From: Methylocapsa aurea
GTDB taxonomy: Bacteria > Pseudomonadota > Alphaproteobacteria > Rhizobiales > Beijerinckiaceae
Direction of reading: 5' to 3'
Assembly: GCF_000746085.1 (NCBI RefSeq)
Contig: NZ_JQKO01000021.1
Coordinates: 1 to 60,349 of the forward strand
Length of the DNA: 60,349 nt
Shown: positions 1-8,686 of the stretch, piece after piece
How positions within the stretch are numbered: the stretch's first letter is position 1
Layout: each line of letters opens with the position of its first letter
Position numbers and translations under genes: made by a program
Notes under the pieces: generated by a model
Databases searched by the model: none
What the model was told of the DNA's origin: nothing
The model's input: only the letters and a program-made list of their open reading frames with translations

Positions 1-71
1 CATGCGTCCCCCACAAGCGCCAGGCTCCGGGCGATCAGGCATGGCTCGCTCGAGAGATTTTTCATGTCCAT
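1..71 (-). CDS. HxlR-family transcriptional regulator, N-terminal fragment
   Basis: Reading the minus strand from the ATG at 71 gives about 23 codons before the window edge. The peptide carries a Cys-Leu-Ile-Ala-Arg-Ser-Leu...Val-Gly-Asp pattern, close to the CPIARALDxVGDRW start of HxlR-type winged-helix regulators. An in-frame second ATG at 65 is an alternative start. The gene diverges from the short-chain dehydrogenase at 155, the usual arrangement for an HxlR regulator and its target. Only the N-terminus is visible, so the assignment rests on this motif and on synteny. Confidence 0.6.
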   Translation of the reverse strand, partial: MDMKNLSSEPCLIARSLALVGDA

Positions 72-83
72 ACCTTTTTAGTA

Positions 84-110
84 GTGACTTAATACTGATT
101 TGATAGTAAC
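84..110. promoter_or_regulatory. Operator-like inverted repeat between HxlR gene and SDR
   Basis: GTGACT (84-89) and AGTAAC (105-110) form an imperfect inverted repeat (GTnACT-N15-AGTnAC) in an AT-rich stretch between the divergent genes. The position suits binding by the adjacent HxlR-type regulator. Binding is inferred, not shown. Confidence 0.4.
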
Positions 111-154
111 TGATTGCTCATCGATGGTCCACGACAAAATGAAAGCGGAAGCCG

Positions 155-970
155 ATGAGCGAGACAGAACGCGGCATTGCCCTGGTCACGGGCGCTTCCT
201 CCGGCATCGGGCTGGTGACGGCACAAGCGCTGCGGCGCGATGGCTACCGGGTCTTCGGCACCAGCCGAAAGCCGATGCCCGATACCCCGGACGGGATCAC
301 GATGCTGATCTGCGACGTGATCGACGATGCTTCCATACAGAGCGTCGTCGACGAGGTTCTAAGCCGCGCGGGGCGGATCGATCTCCTCGTCAACAATGCC
401 GGGATCGGGCTGCTGGGCGGCGCTGAGGAATCCACGACGGCACAGGCGAAAGCCGTGTTCGACGTGAACGTGTTCGGCATCATACGAATGACAAATGCGG
501 TCCTGCCCGTGATGAGGCGCCAGCGCCGGGGCCGGATCGTCAACCTCAGTTCGATACTCGGGCTGATCCCCGCTCCCTATAACGCGCTTTACGCATCGAC
601 CAAGCACGCCATTGAGGGCTATTCGGAGTCACTCGACCACGAGGTGCGAACGCAGGGCATCCGCATCGTGGTTGTCGAGCCCGGCGTGACCCGCACGTCC
701 TTCGAAGAGAACATCGCGCGACCGGACCGGCCACTTGCCGTCTACGATACGGTTCGCGCCGACGCGGAGAAGCTGATGCACGAGATTGTCGCGAAGGGCG
801 ATGCACCGGAGGTAGTTGCCGAAGCTGTCGTAAGGGCCGCCAATGCGGCATCACCCAAACGACGTTACACCGCCGGAAAAGCTGCAGGACAGGTCCGCTT
901 CATGCGCCGCTTCCTGCCTGAGTCCTTCGTCGATAACGGCCTTCGGAAATTCAACAGACTTCCCCGTTGA
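155..970 (+). CDS. Short-chain dehydrogenase/reductase (SDR)
   Basis: A 271-residue classical SDR, predicted to be a cytosolic NAD(P)-dependent oxidoreductase. It shows the TGASSGIG cofactor loop (residues 12-19), the NNAG motif, a catalytic serine in NLSS and a YxxxK pair in YASTK. The C-terminal region resembles SDRs annotated as oxidoreductases or retinol-dehydrogenase-like; the substrate cannot be inferred. The start at 155 is preceded by GCGGAAG. It is transcribed away from the HxlR fragment and followed by a second oxidoreductase on the same strand, so the two may form a regulator-controlled stress or detoxification unit. Confidence 0.88.
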   Translation: MSETERGIALVTGASSGIGLVTAQALRRDGYRVFGTSRKPMPDTPDGITMLICDVIDDASIQSVVDEVLSRAGRIDLLVNNAGIGLLGGAEESTTAQAKAVFDVNVFGIIRMTNAVLPVMRRQRRGRIVNLSSILGLIPAPYNALYASTKHAIEGYSESLDHEVRTQGIRIVVVEPGVTRTSFEENIARPDRPLAVYDTVRADAEKLMHEIVAKGDAPEVVAEAVVRAANAASPKRRYTAGKAAGQVRFMRRFLPESFVDNGLRKFNRLPR

Positions 971-1028
971 GCTCTCATCGCTGCACTACTGGCGCTGCAG
1001 GCTCACCACAGCAATGAAAGTTAGTCCG

Positions 1029-2030
1029 ATGAAATCATTCCTGATCGATCGCTACAAGAAAGGCGGCGCTCTGCGGCTTGGCGAGATGTCGGAGCCAAAG
1101 TTGCGTGAGAACGACGTCATGGTCGAGATTCATGCCGCCGGCGTTAATCCCGTGGACTCCAAGATCCGGGACGGCGAGTTCAAGCTCATCCTGCGCTATC
1201 GCCTGCCACTGATCCTTGGCAGCGATCTCGCGGGCGTCGTGACCCGCGTCGGGTCCAAGGTCACGCGCTTCAGCCCGGGCGACGAGGTCTACGCACATCC
1301 AGGCCAGGACCGCATCGGCACCTTCGCGGAGTTCATCGCGATAGACCAGGCCAATGTGGCGCTGAAGCCCAAGAACCTGACCATGGAAGAGGCCGCGTCC
1401 ATTCCGCTTGTCGCCCTGACGGCATGGCAGGTGCTTGTCGAGCGGGCCAACTTGCAGAAGGGGCAGAAGGTCCTGATTCATGCCGGCTCGGGCGGCGTGG
1501 GCACGATCGCGATCCAGCTTGCCAAGCATCTCGGGGCATATGTGGCCACGACCACGAGCACAGCAAATGTCGCTCTTGTGAAAAGTCTCGGCGCAGACGT
1601 CGTGGTCGACTACAAGAACGACGACTTCGAGAAAGTGCTGCAGGGCTATGACGTCGTGCTGAACAGCCTCGGGAAGGACACGCTGGAGAAATCCCTTGGT
1701 GTGCTGAAGCCGGGCGGGAAGCTGATCTCGATTTCCGGTCCGCCCGATCCGGACTTCGCGAAGGAGAACGGCTCCGGCTGGCTGCTTCAACAGGTCATGC
1801 GCCTGCTGAGCTCCGGCATTAGGAGAAAATCGAAACGCCGAGGGATCAACTATTCGTTTCTCTTTATGACAGCGAACGGCCGGCAACTCGGAAAGATCAC
1901 CTCCCTGATCGAGGCGGGTGACATACGCCCCGTGATGGACCGGGTCTTCCCGTTCGAGAAGACCAACGAAGCGCTGGCCTATGTCGAAACGGGTCGCGCG
2001 AAGGGCAAAGTCGTCGTCACAGTGAAGTGA
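1029..2030 (+). CDS. NADP-dependent medium-chain oxidoreductase (quinone oxidoreductase-like)
   Basis: About 333 residues of the zinc-free MDR superfamily. The N-terminal GroES-like domain contains AAGVNPVDSKIRDG and GSDLAGVV; the Rossmann part contains AGSGGVGTIAIQLAK and a downstream VVDY, as in NADP-dependent alkenal/quinone reductases. It probably reduces quinones or enals with NAD(P)H. ATG 1029 is chosen because MKSFLI aligns with family starts; ATG 1014 is an in-frame alternative and neither has a strong ribosome site. It lies 58 bases after the SDR on the same strand and is probably co-transcribed with it. Confidence 0.87.
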   Translation: MKSFLIDRYKKGGALRLGEMSEPKLRENDVMVEIHAAGVNPVDSKIRDGEFKLILRYRLPLILGSDLAGVVTRVGSKVTRFSPGDEVYAHPGQDRIGTFAEFIAIDQANVALKPKNLTMEEAASIPLVALTAWQVLVERANLQKGQKVLIHAGSGGVGTIAIQLAKHLGAYVATTTSTANVALVKSLGADVVVDYKNDDFEKVLQGYDVVLNSLGKDTLEKSLGVLKPGGKLISISGPPDPDFAKENGSGWLLQQVMRLLSSGIRRKSKRRGINYSFLFMTANGRQLGKITSLIEAGDIRPVMDRVFPFEKTNEALAYVETGRAKGKVVVTVK

Positions 2031-2499
2031 CGAGGAATAACGGCGGCACCCAAGGATCTAAAAGTTGCGCTACTGACGAGCAGCACACTGCACGCCCCCT
2101 CTGCCCAATGCTGATAGGAATCAAATCTCTCTGCGCAGACGCCGGCGTCAGGGTCCGGATATGCCGGGGGCAAGTAGGACGCACCAGATTCGACCGATAG
2201 GCCGCGCACTTTCATTAGAATAGGGCTCGTTCGGAAAAGCACACTTGTTCTCTTAGAATCGTGACCGACGGTCTGACCGAATGACCGGTTTCGGCCGGTG
2301 AGCACGGGGCAGGCGATGGCCAACATGGGCGCGAAGCGGCGGTCGGCAATCTTTCGTCGGAAGGTCTCTTATGTTTCAAATCCCGTCATACAGAAGCAGG
2401 CATCTGCACGACAAATCATCCTTGCCTTTGCGATTAGTGATATAGGACCATTTTTGCGTCGGGACGGCAATCTGCTCCGCCGCGCCAAGGACTATTTCC
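2031..2499. other. Intergenic region without recognisable gene
   Basis: No convincing coding sequence, RNA gene or repeat was recognised in this 469-base gap. Short open frames here show neither family motifs nor good ribosome sites. Base composition dips towards AT near 2390-2460, which may hold the promoter of the creatininase-family gene. Confidence 0.4.
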
Positions 2500-3306
2500 A
2501 TGCTGCCGACAAAATTCTGGGCCGAGATGATCTGGACCGATTTCCAGGAGACCGACATGGCGGAGGTCATCGCGGTCCTGCCTGTCGCCGCGATCGAGCA
2601 GCATGGTCCGCACCTGCCGCTTGGCGTCGATACATTCATCATGGAAGGCTATGTCGCCAAGGTCATCGAGCGCCTGCCGGCGGAGCTCCCCGTCTTGTTT
2701 CTGCCGGTGCAAACCTGCGGCTGTTCGATCGAACATGCGGATTTTCCGGGCGCGCTCAGCCTTTCCGCGCCAACCGTCATCCGCGCCTGGACGGAGCTTG
2801 GCGAAAGCGTTTTCCGCTCCGGCTGCCGCAAGCTCGTGCTGCTCAATTCGCATGGCGGCAACAGCGCGATGCTCGACATTATCGCGCATGATCTTCGGGC
2901 GCGATTCGGCATGTTGGTCGTGATGGCCTCCTGGCATCGCTTCGGCGCGCCGGACGGGCTTTTTTCGGCCGAGGAAACCGCGCATGGCATCCACGCCGGA
3001 GACATCGAGACTTCGCTCATGCTGAGTTTCCGGCCCGACCTCGTGCGCTTCGAGAAGGCGGCTGATTTCGTTTCCGAGAGCGTCGGGATGGAGAGCGATT
3101 TCAGTTGGCTTCGCGCCGGCCGGCCGACGGGCTTTGGCTGGATGACTCAGGATCTCTCCGCCTCCGGCGCGATGGGCGACGCCGGGGCGGCCACCGCGGG
3201 AAAAGGCGAGGCCTGCGCCGATTACGGCGCGACGGCTTTCGTCGAATTGCTGCAGGACATCGAAGGTTTCGACCTAGAAAGGCTTAGAAGGGCTCCGCGC
3301 GCCTAG
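2500..3306 (+). CDS. Creatininase-family amidohydrolase
   Basis: A 268-residue protein of the creatininase/MftE-like metalloamidohydrolase family. Metal-ligand motifs are in the expected order: EQHGPHLP with a following GVD, then NSHGGN, then HAGDIETS. Members hydrolyse cyclic amides such as creatinine, or act in cofactor maturation; the substrate here is unknown. AAGG lies just upstream of ATG 2500. The stop codon TAG is the first triplet of a dispersed repeat (unit A), so the gene ends exactly where the repeat begins. It converges on the acetyltransferase at 3405-3905. No mycofactocin genes are nearby. Confidence 0.85.
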   Translation: MLPTKFWAEMIWTDFQETDMAEVIAVLPVAAIEQHGPHLPLGVDTFIMEGYVAKVIERLPAELPVLFLPVQTCGCSIEHADFPGALSLSAPTVIRAWTELGESVFRSGCRKLVLLNSHGGNSAMLDIIAHDLRARFGMLVVMASWHRFGAPDGLFSAEETAHGIHAGDIETSLMLSFRPDLVRFEKAADFVSESVGMESDFSWLRAGRPTGFGWMTQDLSASGAMGDAGAATAGKGEACADYGATAFVELLQDIEGFDLERLRRAPRA

Positions 3307-3412
3307 AGCGCTTTCGGTTTCGGCGGAATCAGAAAGCAGCTCTAGGTCTTTGTTTTGTCGCATTTTCTTAACGCGAACCGGCATCCATTTCGCTCGAAAA
3401 TGCTTTAGAGCG
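3304..3412. repeat. Dispersed intergenic repeat, unit A copy 1
   Basis: About 109 bases starting TAGAGCGCTTTC and ending GCTTTAGAGCG. A closely matching inverted copy is at 8541-8650 and a direct copy at 52961-53065; a diverged fragment is near 8349-8395. The shared core includes ATTTTCTTAACGCGAACCGG. It sits between convergent genes and contains both stop codons. Homology to the family may continue to about 3430, into the 3' end of the acetyltransferase gene. Confidence 0.85.
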
Positions 3413-3905
3413 CTTCCCGATCAGAAGGAAGCGCGAATTCCTTTTCGAAGCGCAAGGCGGCGGCTCCGTCTTCGTAATAGTCCTCGACGACTGCGAAGCC
3501 TCGGTATCCGCTTTTTTCATAAAGCTCGATCGCCCGCGCGTTGTCGACGCGCACTTCAAGGCGCATTGCGATCGCGCCGCGCGCCATTGCGGCGCGCTCG
3601 CTGGCTCCGAGCAGAAGGCGCCCGAGGCCGCGCCTTTGTTCTGCCGGATCAAGCGCGATCGAATAAAGCCGGGCGCGCTGTGAATCCTTGCGGAATGCGA
3701 CAAGGCTATAGCCGGAGACGCGGTCGTTGACGCCGACGACGAGCAGCAGCGCGGTTCTCGATTTAAGATAATAGCGAAGGCTGCGGCGCGAGAGTCTGTC
3801 GCTATCGAAGACGATGGTCTCGATGGCTTCGATGGCGGCAAGATCGTCGAGGCTCGCCAAGCGAACCGAAGTCGCCGTCGTTGGCGCGCCTACTCCGCGC
3901 GCCAC
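3405..3905 (-). CDS. GNAT-family N-acetyltransferase (RimI-like)
   Basis: A 166-residue GNAT acetyltransferase with an acetyl-CoA loop in QRRGLGRLLL and a C-terminal NARAIELYEKSGY typical of RimI-type enzymes. The substrate is unknown. The GTG start at 3905 overlaps the 3' end of the upstream glucan biosynthesis gene by 16 bases, which suggests translational coupling. The last codons (PSDREAL) and the stop lie inside a dispersed intergenic repeat, so the C-terminus may have been donated by the repeat. Confidence 0.85.
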   Translation of the reverse strand: MARGVGAPTTATSVRLASLDDLAAIEAIETIVFDSDRLSRRSLRYYLKSRTALLLVVGVNDRVSGYSLVAFRKDSQRARLYSIALDPAEQRRGLGRLLLGASERAAMARGAIAMRLEVRVDNARAIELYEKSGYRGFAVVEDYYEDGAAALRFEKEFALPSDREAL

Positions 3906-5476
3906 GGAAAAGTCCAGGTTTCGGTCAATGCCCGCGATGCGGTTCGCAAGAAGGCGCGAAGATCGGTCGATTGGCCGGCTTCGAGCTGGACGTCGATGGC
4001 GGCGCGAAATCCTTTCGTGTGGGGGTTCGGCACAATGAAGGAGCGCGTGATTTTGCCTTGGCTTGTTGAGGGCACCACCTCGACCGATTGCGGATCGGCG
4101 GCGTAATGGGCGAGGTCGCCGCCGGTGAAATCGATGATGAAGCGGCGCGACCCCGGGCTCAAGGGTTCGGCCGAACCCAACGCCGCCGCCGTCGTCTGAT
4201 AGGTGTTGAGGGTGCGCCCATTGGGCGAGAGCCTGGTCAGATTGAGGCTCGCGACGACGCGATAGCCATAGCTGAACGGTCGATTTGGCTCCGGCGCGTC
4301 CTTGGGCGTGAAGGAGGCCACGATATTATCGTTGGTCTCATGCTCGGTCGGCAGTTCGACGAGTTCGATGCGCCCTTCGCCCCAGCTCTCCCTCGGTTCG
4401 ACAAAATAGCTTGGCCGCGCCTCATAGGCGAGGTCGAGGTCTTGATAATGGTCGAAATCGCGGTCCCGCTGCAAAAGCCCGAAGCCGCGGATGTCCCGAT
4501 CGAGAAAGACTGAAACCTCCAGCTTTGTCGGATTGCGCAAAGGCCGCCAGATCCATTCGCCGGTCCCCGAATGGATCAGCAGGCCGTCCGAATCATGCAG
4601 CTCGGGACGAAAATCCTCGTTAAAGCGGTGATCATTCTCGCCGATGAAATACATCGAGGTAAGCGGGGCGAGACCGAATTTAACGTTTGCCCGGCGCGGA
4701 AACAGCGTCGCCGATACTTCGAGCGCGGTCTCGGCGCCAGGGTAGAGATCGAAGCGAAAGGCTCCTGTCGTCGCCTCGGCGTCGAGCAGCGCGTAGATCG
4801 TGGCGCGGTCGGCGTTGGTCTCGGGCGTTTCGATCCAGAATTCCCGAAAGAAGGGAAACTCCTCCGCGTCGGTCCCGGCCTGGACGGCGAGGGCGCGAGC
4901 GGACATTCCATAGCGTTGATCGCGGCCAAGCAATCGAAAATAGCTCGCGCCCACAAAGGCGATGACCTCGTCGAACACTTTCGGCGAATTCAAGGGAAAA
5001 TGCAGGCGAAAGCCGGCGAAGCCAAGATTGACCGGCAGGGGTTTGTCGAGCTTGGTCCGGCCATAATCGAACAGATTGGCGGAATAGGGGATCGGCGTCG
5101 GAATTCCGTCGCGGATCGTGTTGATGGTCACCGGGCGCCGGTAAAGATGGCCAAGGTGAAAGAGTTGCAGGCGGAATGGACTGCCGTTCGCGGCCAGAAA
5201 AGATTTGTCGGGGCGAAACCGGATGTCGCGCCAGGCATCGAAATCGAGCTTGTTGATGGGGTCCGCGAGCGGCGCCGCTGCCGCCTCGAAACGGGCCGTC
5301 GCGAGATCGCGGGCGCGGCGCACGACATCGTCGAAGTCGAATTTCTGCGGCGAAGACGCGGGTTGCGCGGCCGCTGGTTTCGCAGCCTCGGCCGCAATCG
5401 GGCGGTTCGACGCCAAAGCGCCTGACGCGACCAGGCACTTGACGAGCGTACGGCGGTTCAGGTCGGTCATGAGCAT
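3890..5476 (-). CDS. Tat-exported periplasmic glucan biosynthesis protein (MdoG/OpgD family)
   Basis: About 528 residues, normal for the OpgG/OpgD family that shapes osmoregulated periplasmic glucans. The N-terminus carries a twin-arginine signal (NRRTLVKCLVASG followed by a hydrophobic stretch and an Ala-rich cleavage region). Tat export resembles OpgD more than Sec-exported OpgG. The mature part starts FDFDDVVRRARDLA and contains FRDIRFRP-like and GENDHRF segments typical of the family. Start codons at 5476 (MLMTD) and 5470 (MTD) are both possible; neither has a purine-rich ribosome site. No opgH glucosyltransferase is seen nearby. Confidence 0.87.
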   Translation of the reverse strand: MLMTDLNRRTLVKCLVASGALASNRPIAAEAAKPAAAQPASSPQKFDFDDVVRRARDLATARFEAAAAPLADPINKLDFDAWRDIRFRPDKSFLAANGSPFRLQLFHLGHLYRRPVTINTIRDGIPTPIPYSANLFDYGRTKLDKPLPVNLGFAGFRLHFPLNSPKVFDEVIAFVGASYFRLLGRDQRYGMSARALAVQAGTDAEEFPFFREFWIETPETNADRATIYALLDAEATTGAFRFDLYPGAETALEVSATLFPRRANVKFGLAPLTSMYFIGENDHRFNEDFRPELHDSDGLLIHSGTGEWIWRPLRNPTKLEVSVFLDRDIRGFGLLQRDRDFDHYQDLDLAYEARPSYFVEPRESWGEGRIELVELPTEHETNDNIVASFTPKDAPEPNRPFSYGYRVVASLNLTRLSPNGRTLNTYQTTAAALGSAEPLSPGSRRFIIDFTGGDLAHYAADPQSVEVVPSTSQGKITRSFIVPNPHTKGFRAAIDVQLEAGQSTDLRAFLRTASRALTETWTFPWRAE

Positions 5477-5775
5477 ACTGAAAAGAGAAGAAAAAAGAAG
5501 GAGGCGCGGCGGTGCGAGGCGGGTGAACCACGCTAGATTTACGGAATTACTGGCCTTTTTGGGCAGCGGCAAGGCATTTAGCTTAAATTTCGCGGCGATG
5601 GCCGACGCGCAGTCAAGGCCCTTTCCCGGCATCGGGCAATGGCGAGCTGGTTTCGAAACTTTAGAGGAACGCGTTCTTCCGCAGCCAACGCCGCGCCGGC
5701 TGGACAGCGGCAAGCCTTAAGACTGTTGCCGAGCGGCAACGCTGGACCGGCCTTCGCGCGCGGCGGCGAATTTTT

Positions 5776-6305
5776 TGAAAAAGCTCTTGTAATGCGAGCA
5801 GAATCGCATATTTTTCGGCTTGCCCAATTTCGCACGTGCCTGTGGTCGTGTGTCGGTTGGCGGGGATCCGGACAAGAGGCCGGTTAACCGCCTTAAAAAA
5901 GGACCGGCAGCCGGAGGCGAACCGGCGAACCCCGCCAAACGGGGGACGCGACTTAAAGCAACGACGGACCGGGCTTTTTCGTCTCTGCCAGCCTCCAAAG
6001 CTGGCTTACCGAAGAGGCTAGTCTTTCTTGCCGGGCGTGCGGAGGGGATTTCCCACTCCAAGCGATGGCCATTGACACTTTGGACGGCAGGATTCTGCCT
6101 TGTCCACGGTGGCGATGTCCTACGGCGCAGCATCAGACCGCGCGCGGTCCGCAAGACATTCGTCTTGTGGAAACGACGGCGGTCGCGATTGGCGGGTCAA
6201 CTGGACCGCTCGCGTCTCCAAAGCGCGGGCGTCTCTCAGTATCGCCAGTCACCCGAAGCTTGTTCGCTTGGGTGCGGATTTCGCACCCTTCGAAGGGATG
6301 CCGCG
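5776..6305 (+). ncRNA. Long structured leader of ornithine decarboxylase, candidate speF-type RNA
   Basis: A gap of more than 500 bases precedes the decarboxylase without a credible gene. It contains hairpins: ATGCGA/TCGCAT (5792-5809) followed by a T run, and GGGTGCG/CGCACCC (6270-6288) immediately before the ribosome site AAGGG (6293-6297). Alphaproteobacterial ornithine decarboxylase genes are known to carry a conserved leader RNA, the speF motif (Rfam RF00518). Position and length fit that motif, but I matched it by context and hairpins only, not by covariance. Boundaries are approximate. Confidence 0.5.
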
Positions 6306-7436
6306 ATGACCGATCGTATTTTAGAATTTCTCCGCAACCGTCGCGAGGACGGACCGTGCCTGGTGCTCGACCTCGACATCGTGCGGGAGAACTATGCCTC
6401 TTTCGTCAGGGCCATGCCGGACACCCGCGTCTTTTACGCGGTGAAGGCGAACCCCGATCCGCGCGTGCTCGAACTGCTGGCGCGTCTTGGCTCCTGTTTC
6501 GACACGGCTTCCGTCGTCGAGATCGAGCAGGCGCTGGCCAGCGGCGCGAGCGCCGACCGCATCAGCTATGGCAATACGATCAAGAAGGAGCGCGACATCC
6601 TGCGCGCCTATCAGCTCGGCGTGCGCCTGTTCGCCGTGGATTGCGAAGCCGAAGTCGAAAAGATCGCGCGCGTCGCGCCCGGCGCCAAGGTGTTCTGCCG
6701 CATGTTGTGTGATGGAGCGGGAGCCGAGTGGCCGCTGTCGCGCAAGTTCGGCTGCGCCGCGGAAATGGCGCCGCGGGTGCTCGAACACGCGCATCGGTTG
6801 GGGCTCGTCGCCTTCGGCCTGTCGTTTCATGTTGGATCGCAACAGCGCAATCCGGGCATGTGGGATGGGGCGTTGAAGACCGCGGCGACGATCTTCCGCG
6901 ATCTCGCCGAACGCGGCATTGTTTTGCAGATGGTCAATCTCGGCGGCGGCTTCCCGACGAAATATCTGAAGAACGTGCCGGCGGTGAACGCCTATGCGCA
7001 GTCGATCATGCGTTCGCTGCACAAGCATTTCGGCAATCAGATCCCCGAGACGATCATCGAGCCGGGGCGCGGCATGGTCGGCAATGCCGGCGTCATCGAG
7101 GCGGAAGTCGTGCTGATCTCGAAGAAGTCGGAGGATGACAAGGTGAAGTGGGTCTATCTCGACATCGGCAAGTTCAATGGGCTCGCCGAAACGATGGACG
7201 AGATGATCCGCTATCCGATCAAGACCGCCTTCGACGGCGATGCGACCGAGCCTTGCGTCCTTGCGGGCCCGAGCTGCGATTCCGTCGACGTGTTGTATGA
7301 GAAGGAGCCCTATTTTCTTCCCGTCAGCCTCGAGATCGGCTCGAAGGTGCTCATCGGGGGAACGGGCGCCTACACAACGACCTATTCCTCGGTCGGATTT
7401 AACGGCTTCCCGCCGCTCAAGGCCTACGTGATCTGA
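6306..7436 (+). CDS. Ornithine decarboxylase (alanine-racemase-fold, group IV)
   Basis: A 376-residue PLP enzyme converting ornithine to putrescine in the cytosol. The PLP lysine is in YAVKANPD (Lys47); SFHVGSQ, NLGGGFP, EPGRGMV and the catalytic-cysteine motif GPSCDSVDV follow in family order. ATG 6306 is set by AAGGG eight bases upstream and by homology; the frame stays open upstream but that part lacks protein-like sequence. The gene sits behind a long, probably regulatory leader and is followed by a GNAT enzyme and homospermidine synthase, defining a homospermidine biosynthesis locus. It could also accept lysine, as some bacterial members do. Confidence 0.93.
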   Translation: MTDRILEFLRNRREDGPCLVLDLDIVRENYASFVRAMPDTRVFYAVKANPDPRVLELLARLGSCFDTASVVEIEQALASGASADRISYGNTIKKERDILRAYQLGVRLFAVDCEAEVEKIARVAPGAKVFCRMLCDGAGAEWPLSRKFGCAAEMAPRVLEHAHRLGLVAFGLSFHVGSQQRNPGMWDGALKTAATIFRDLAERGIVLQMVNLGGGFPTKYLKNVPAVNAYAQSIMRSLHKHFGNQIPETIIEPGRGMVGNAGVIEAEVVLISKKSEDDKVKWVYLDIGKFNGLAETMDEMIRYPIKTAFDGDATEPCVLAGPSCDSVDVLYEKEPYFLPVSLEIGSKVLIGGTGAYTTTYSSVGFNGFPPLKAYVI

Positions 7437-7593
7437 GCGTAAGCCTTTTTTGAAAATCCCTGGCGGAGGAGCCTGCTCCTCCGCGCTCATCCATTTCCTT
7501 GTCCCGGACGGCCGGCGGGGGCTCGATTGTCGAGTCATCGCTGGTGCGAGGGTCGTCGCGCGCAATCCCGGCAACAGGCCGGCGGAGGCTCAG

Positions 7594-8199
7594 ATGACCT
7601 TTATCTTGAATGAAATCGCCATGCAGGCTCCCTTTTTCATCGGGCTCGCCGGCGAGCCCGATATTCGCGTGGCCGAGGAAACGCCGGCCGATGTTGGCGC
7701 GCGGGAAAATTTGCTCGACGCGGCGTTTGGTCCGGCGCGTCGCGAGAAGACCGCCGAACGTCTGCGCGAAGGCCGCTTGCCGGCGCAAGGTCTTGCGCTG
7801 GTGATGAAGGATTCCGAGCAACTCGTCGGCACATTGCGGATGTGGAAGATCCTGGCTGGGGAGACGCCCGCCTTGCTTCTCGGTCCCCTCGCCATCGCAA
7901 GCGCCTACCGCTCGCGCGGCCTTGGCCGCAGATTGACGGCTGAAGCCTTGTTCCGCGCCGTCGCCGCCGGCCATAACGCTATTCTGCTTGTGGGCGATGC
8001 GCCTTATTACGAGCCTTTCGGCTTTTCCCGCCGTCACACGCTTGGGCTCAGTCTTCCTGGTCCGGTCGATGAGGCGCGCTTTCTCGGACTTGAAATCAAA
8101 CCAGGCGCCTTGAAGGGCGCCAAGGGCCTCGTCGCGGCGGCCGGCGCCCACGATTGGGAGGCATATGGAGGCTCGGCCGACTATCGCCGGGCCGCCTGA
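7594..8199 (+). CDS. GNAT-family N-acetyltransferase
   Basis: A 201-residue GNAT protein with an acetyl-CoA motif in YRSRGLGRRLTAEAL and a C-terminal GDAPYYEPFGFSRR typical of YhbS-like acetyltransferases. A strong GGAGG site precedes ATG 7594. It lies 157 bases after ornithine decarboxylase. A role in polyamine acetylation is attractive but inferred only from position between the decarboxylase and homospermidine synthase. Confidence 0.85.
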   Translation: MTFILNEIAMQAPFFIGLAGEPDIRVAEETPADVGARENLLDAAFGPARREKTAERLREGRLPAQGLALVMKDSEQLVGTLRMWKILAGETPALLLGPLAIASAYRSRGLGRRLTAEALFRAVAAGHNAILLVGDAPYYEPFGFSRRHTLGLSLPGPVDEARFLGLEIKPGALKGAKGLVAAAGAHDWEAYGGSADYRRAA

Positions 8200-8686
8200 A
8201 TCCTCCGTATCTCCTGCGAAACAGCGGCGAGGGCTGCCGCCCCGCCGCCCCTCTGTCTTGACGGCCGATCGACGCAGCAGCGTTCTTGACCAGGAGCGCC
8301 GCGCTTGCTTGATCGCGTCGGCGGCCAGCCCGCAAGAGGTCGCCGGCTTGTCGCATTTTTTGAACGTCGAGCCGGTATCCATGCCGGTTGAACAAGGCTG
8401 CTTTTTGATTCTTTGGAATTTGAAGGGTTTCCAGAGCATATTCCGAACAGATTGGTTCGATCGGTTCGACGAGAATATGCTCAGACTTTTTTGACGCCGG
8501 AGCGATTTCTGATCGATCGAATGACTCCATTCGATCGGAAAGCGCTCTACAGCATTTTCGAGCGAAGCGGATGCCGGTTCGCGTTAAGAAAATGCGACAA
8601 AACAACGACCTAGAGCTGCTTTCTGATTCCGCCGAAGCTGAAAGCGCTCTCGAACTTCCGCCAACCTGACTGATGGAGATAAATGA
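8200..8686. repeat. Intergenic repeat cluster: fragment of unit A, inverted unit C, inverted unit A
   Basis: No gene is seen in this gap. A diverged direct fragment of unit A lies near 8349-8395. An inverted unit C spans about 8439-8550 and matches 58189-58304. An inverted unit A spans 8541-8650 and matches 3304-3412. Units C and A share the junction bases around GAAAGCGCTCTA. The array separates the acetyltransferase from homospermidine synthase. Confidence 0.75.

Noticed and set aside
2298-2891. 197-codon open frame overlapping the creatininase-family gene
   Set aside because: Out of frame with a clear family member; Arg-rich shadow.
5820-6305. N-terminal extension of the ornithine decarboxylase frame
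   Set aside because: Open but low-quality, Arg-rich sequence; the family start and ribosome site are at 6306, and the stretch looks like structured leader RNA.
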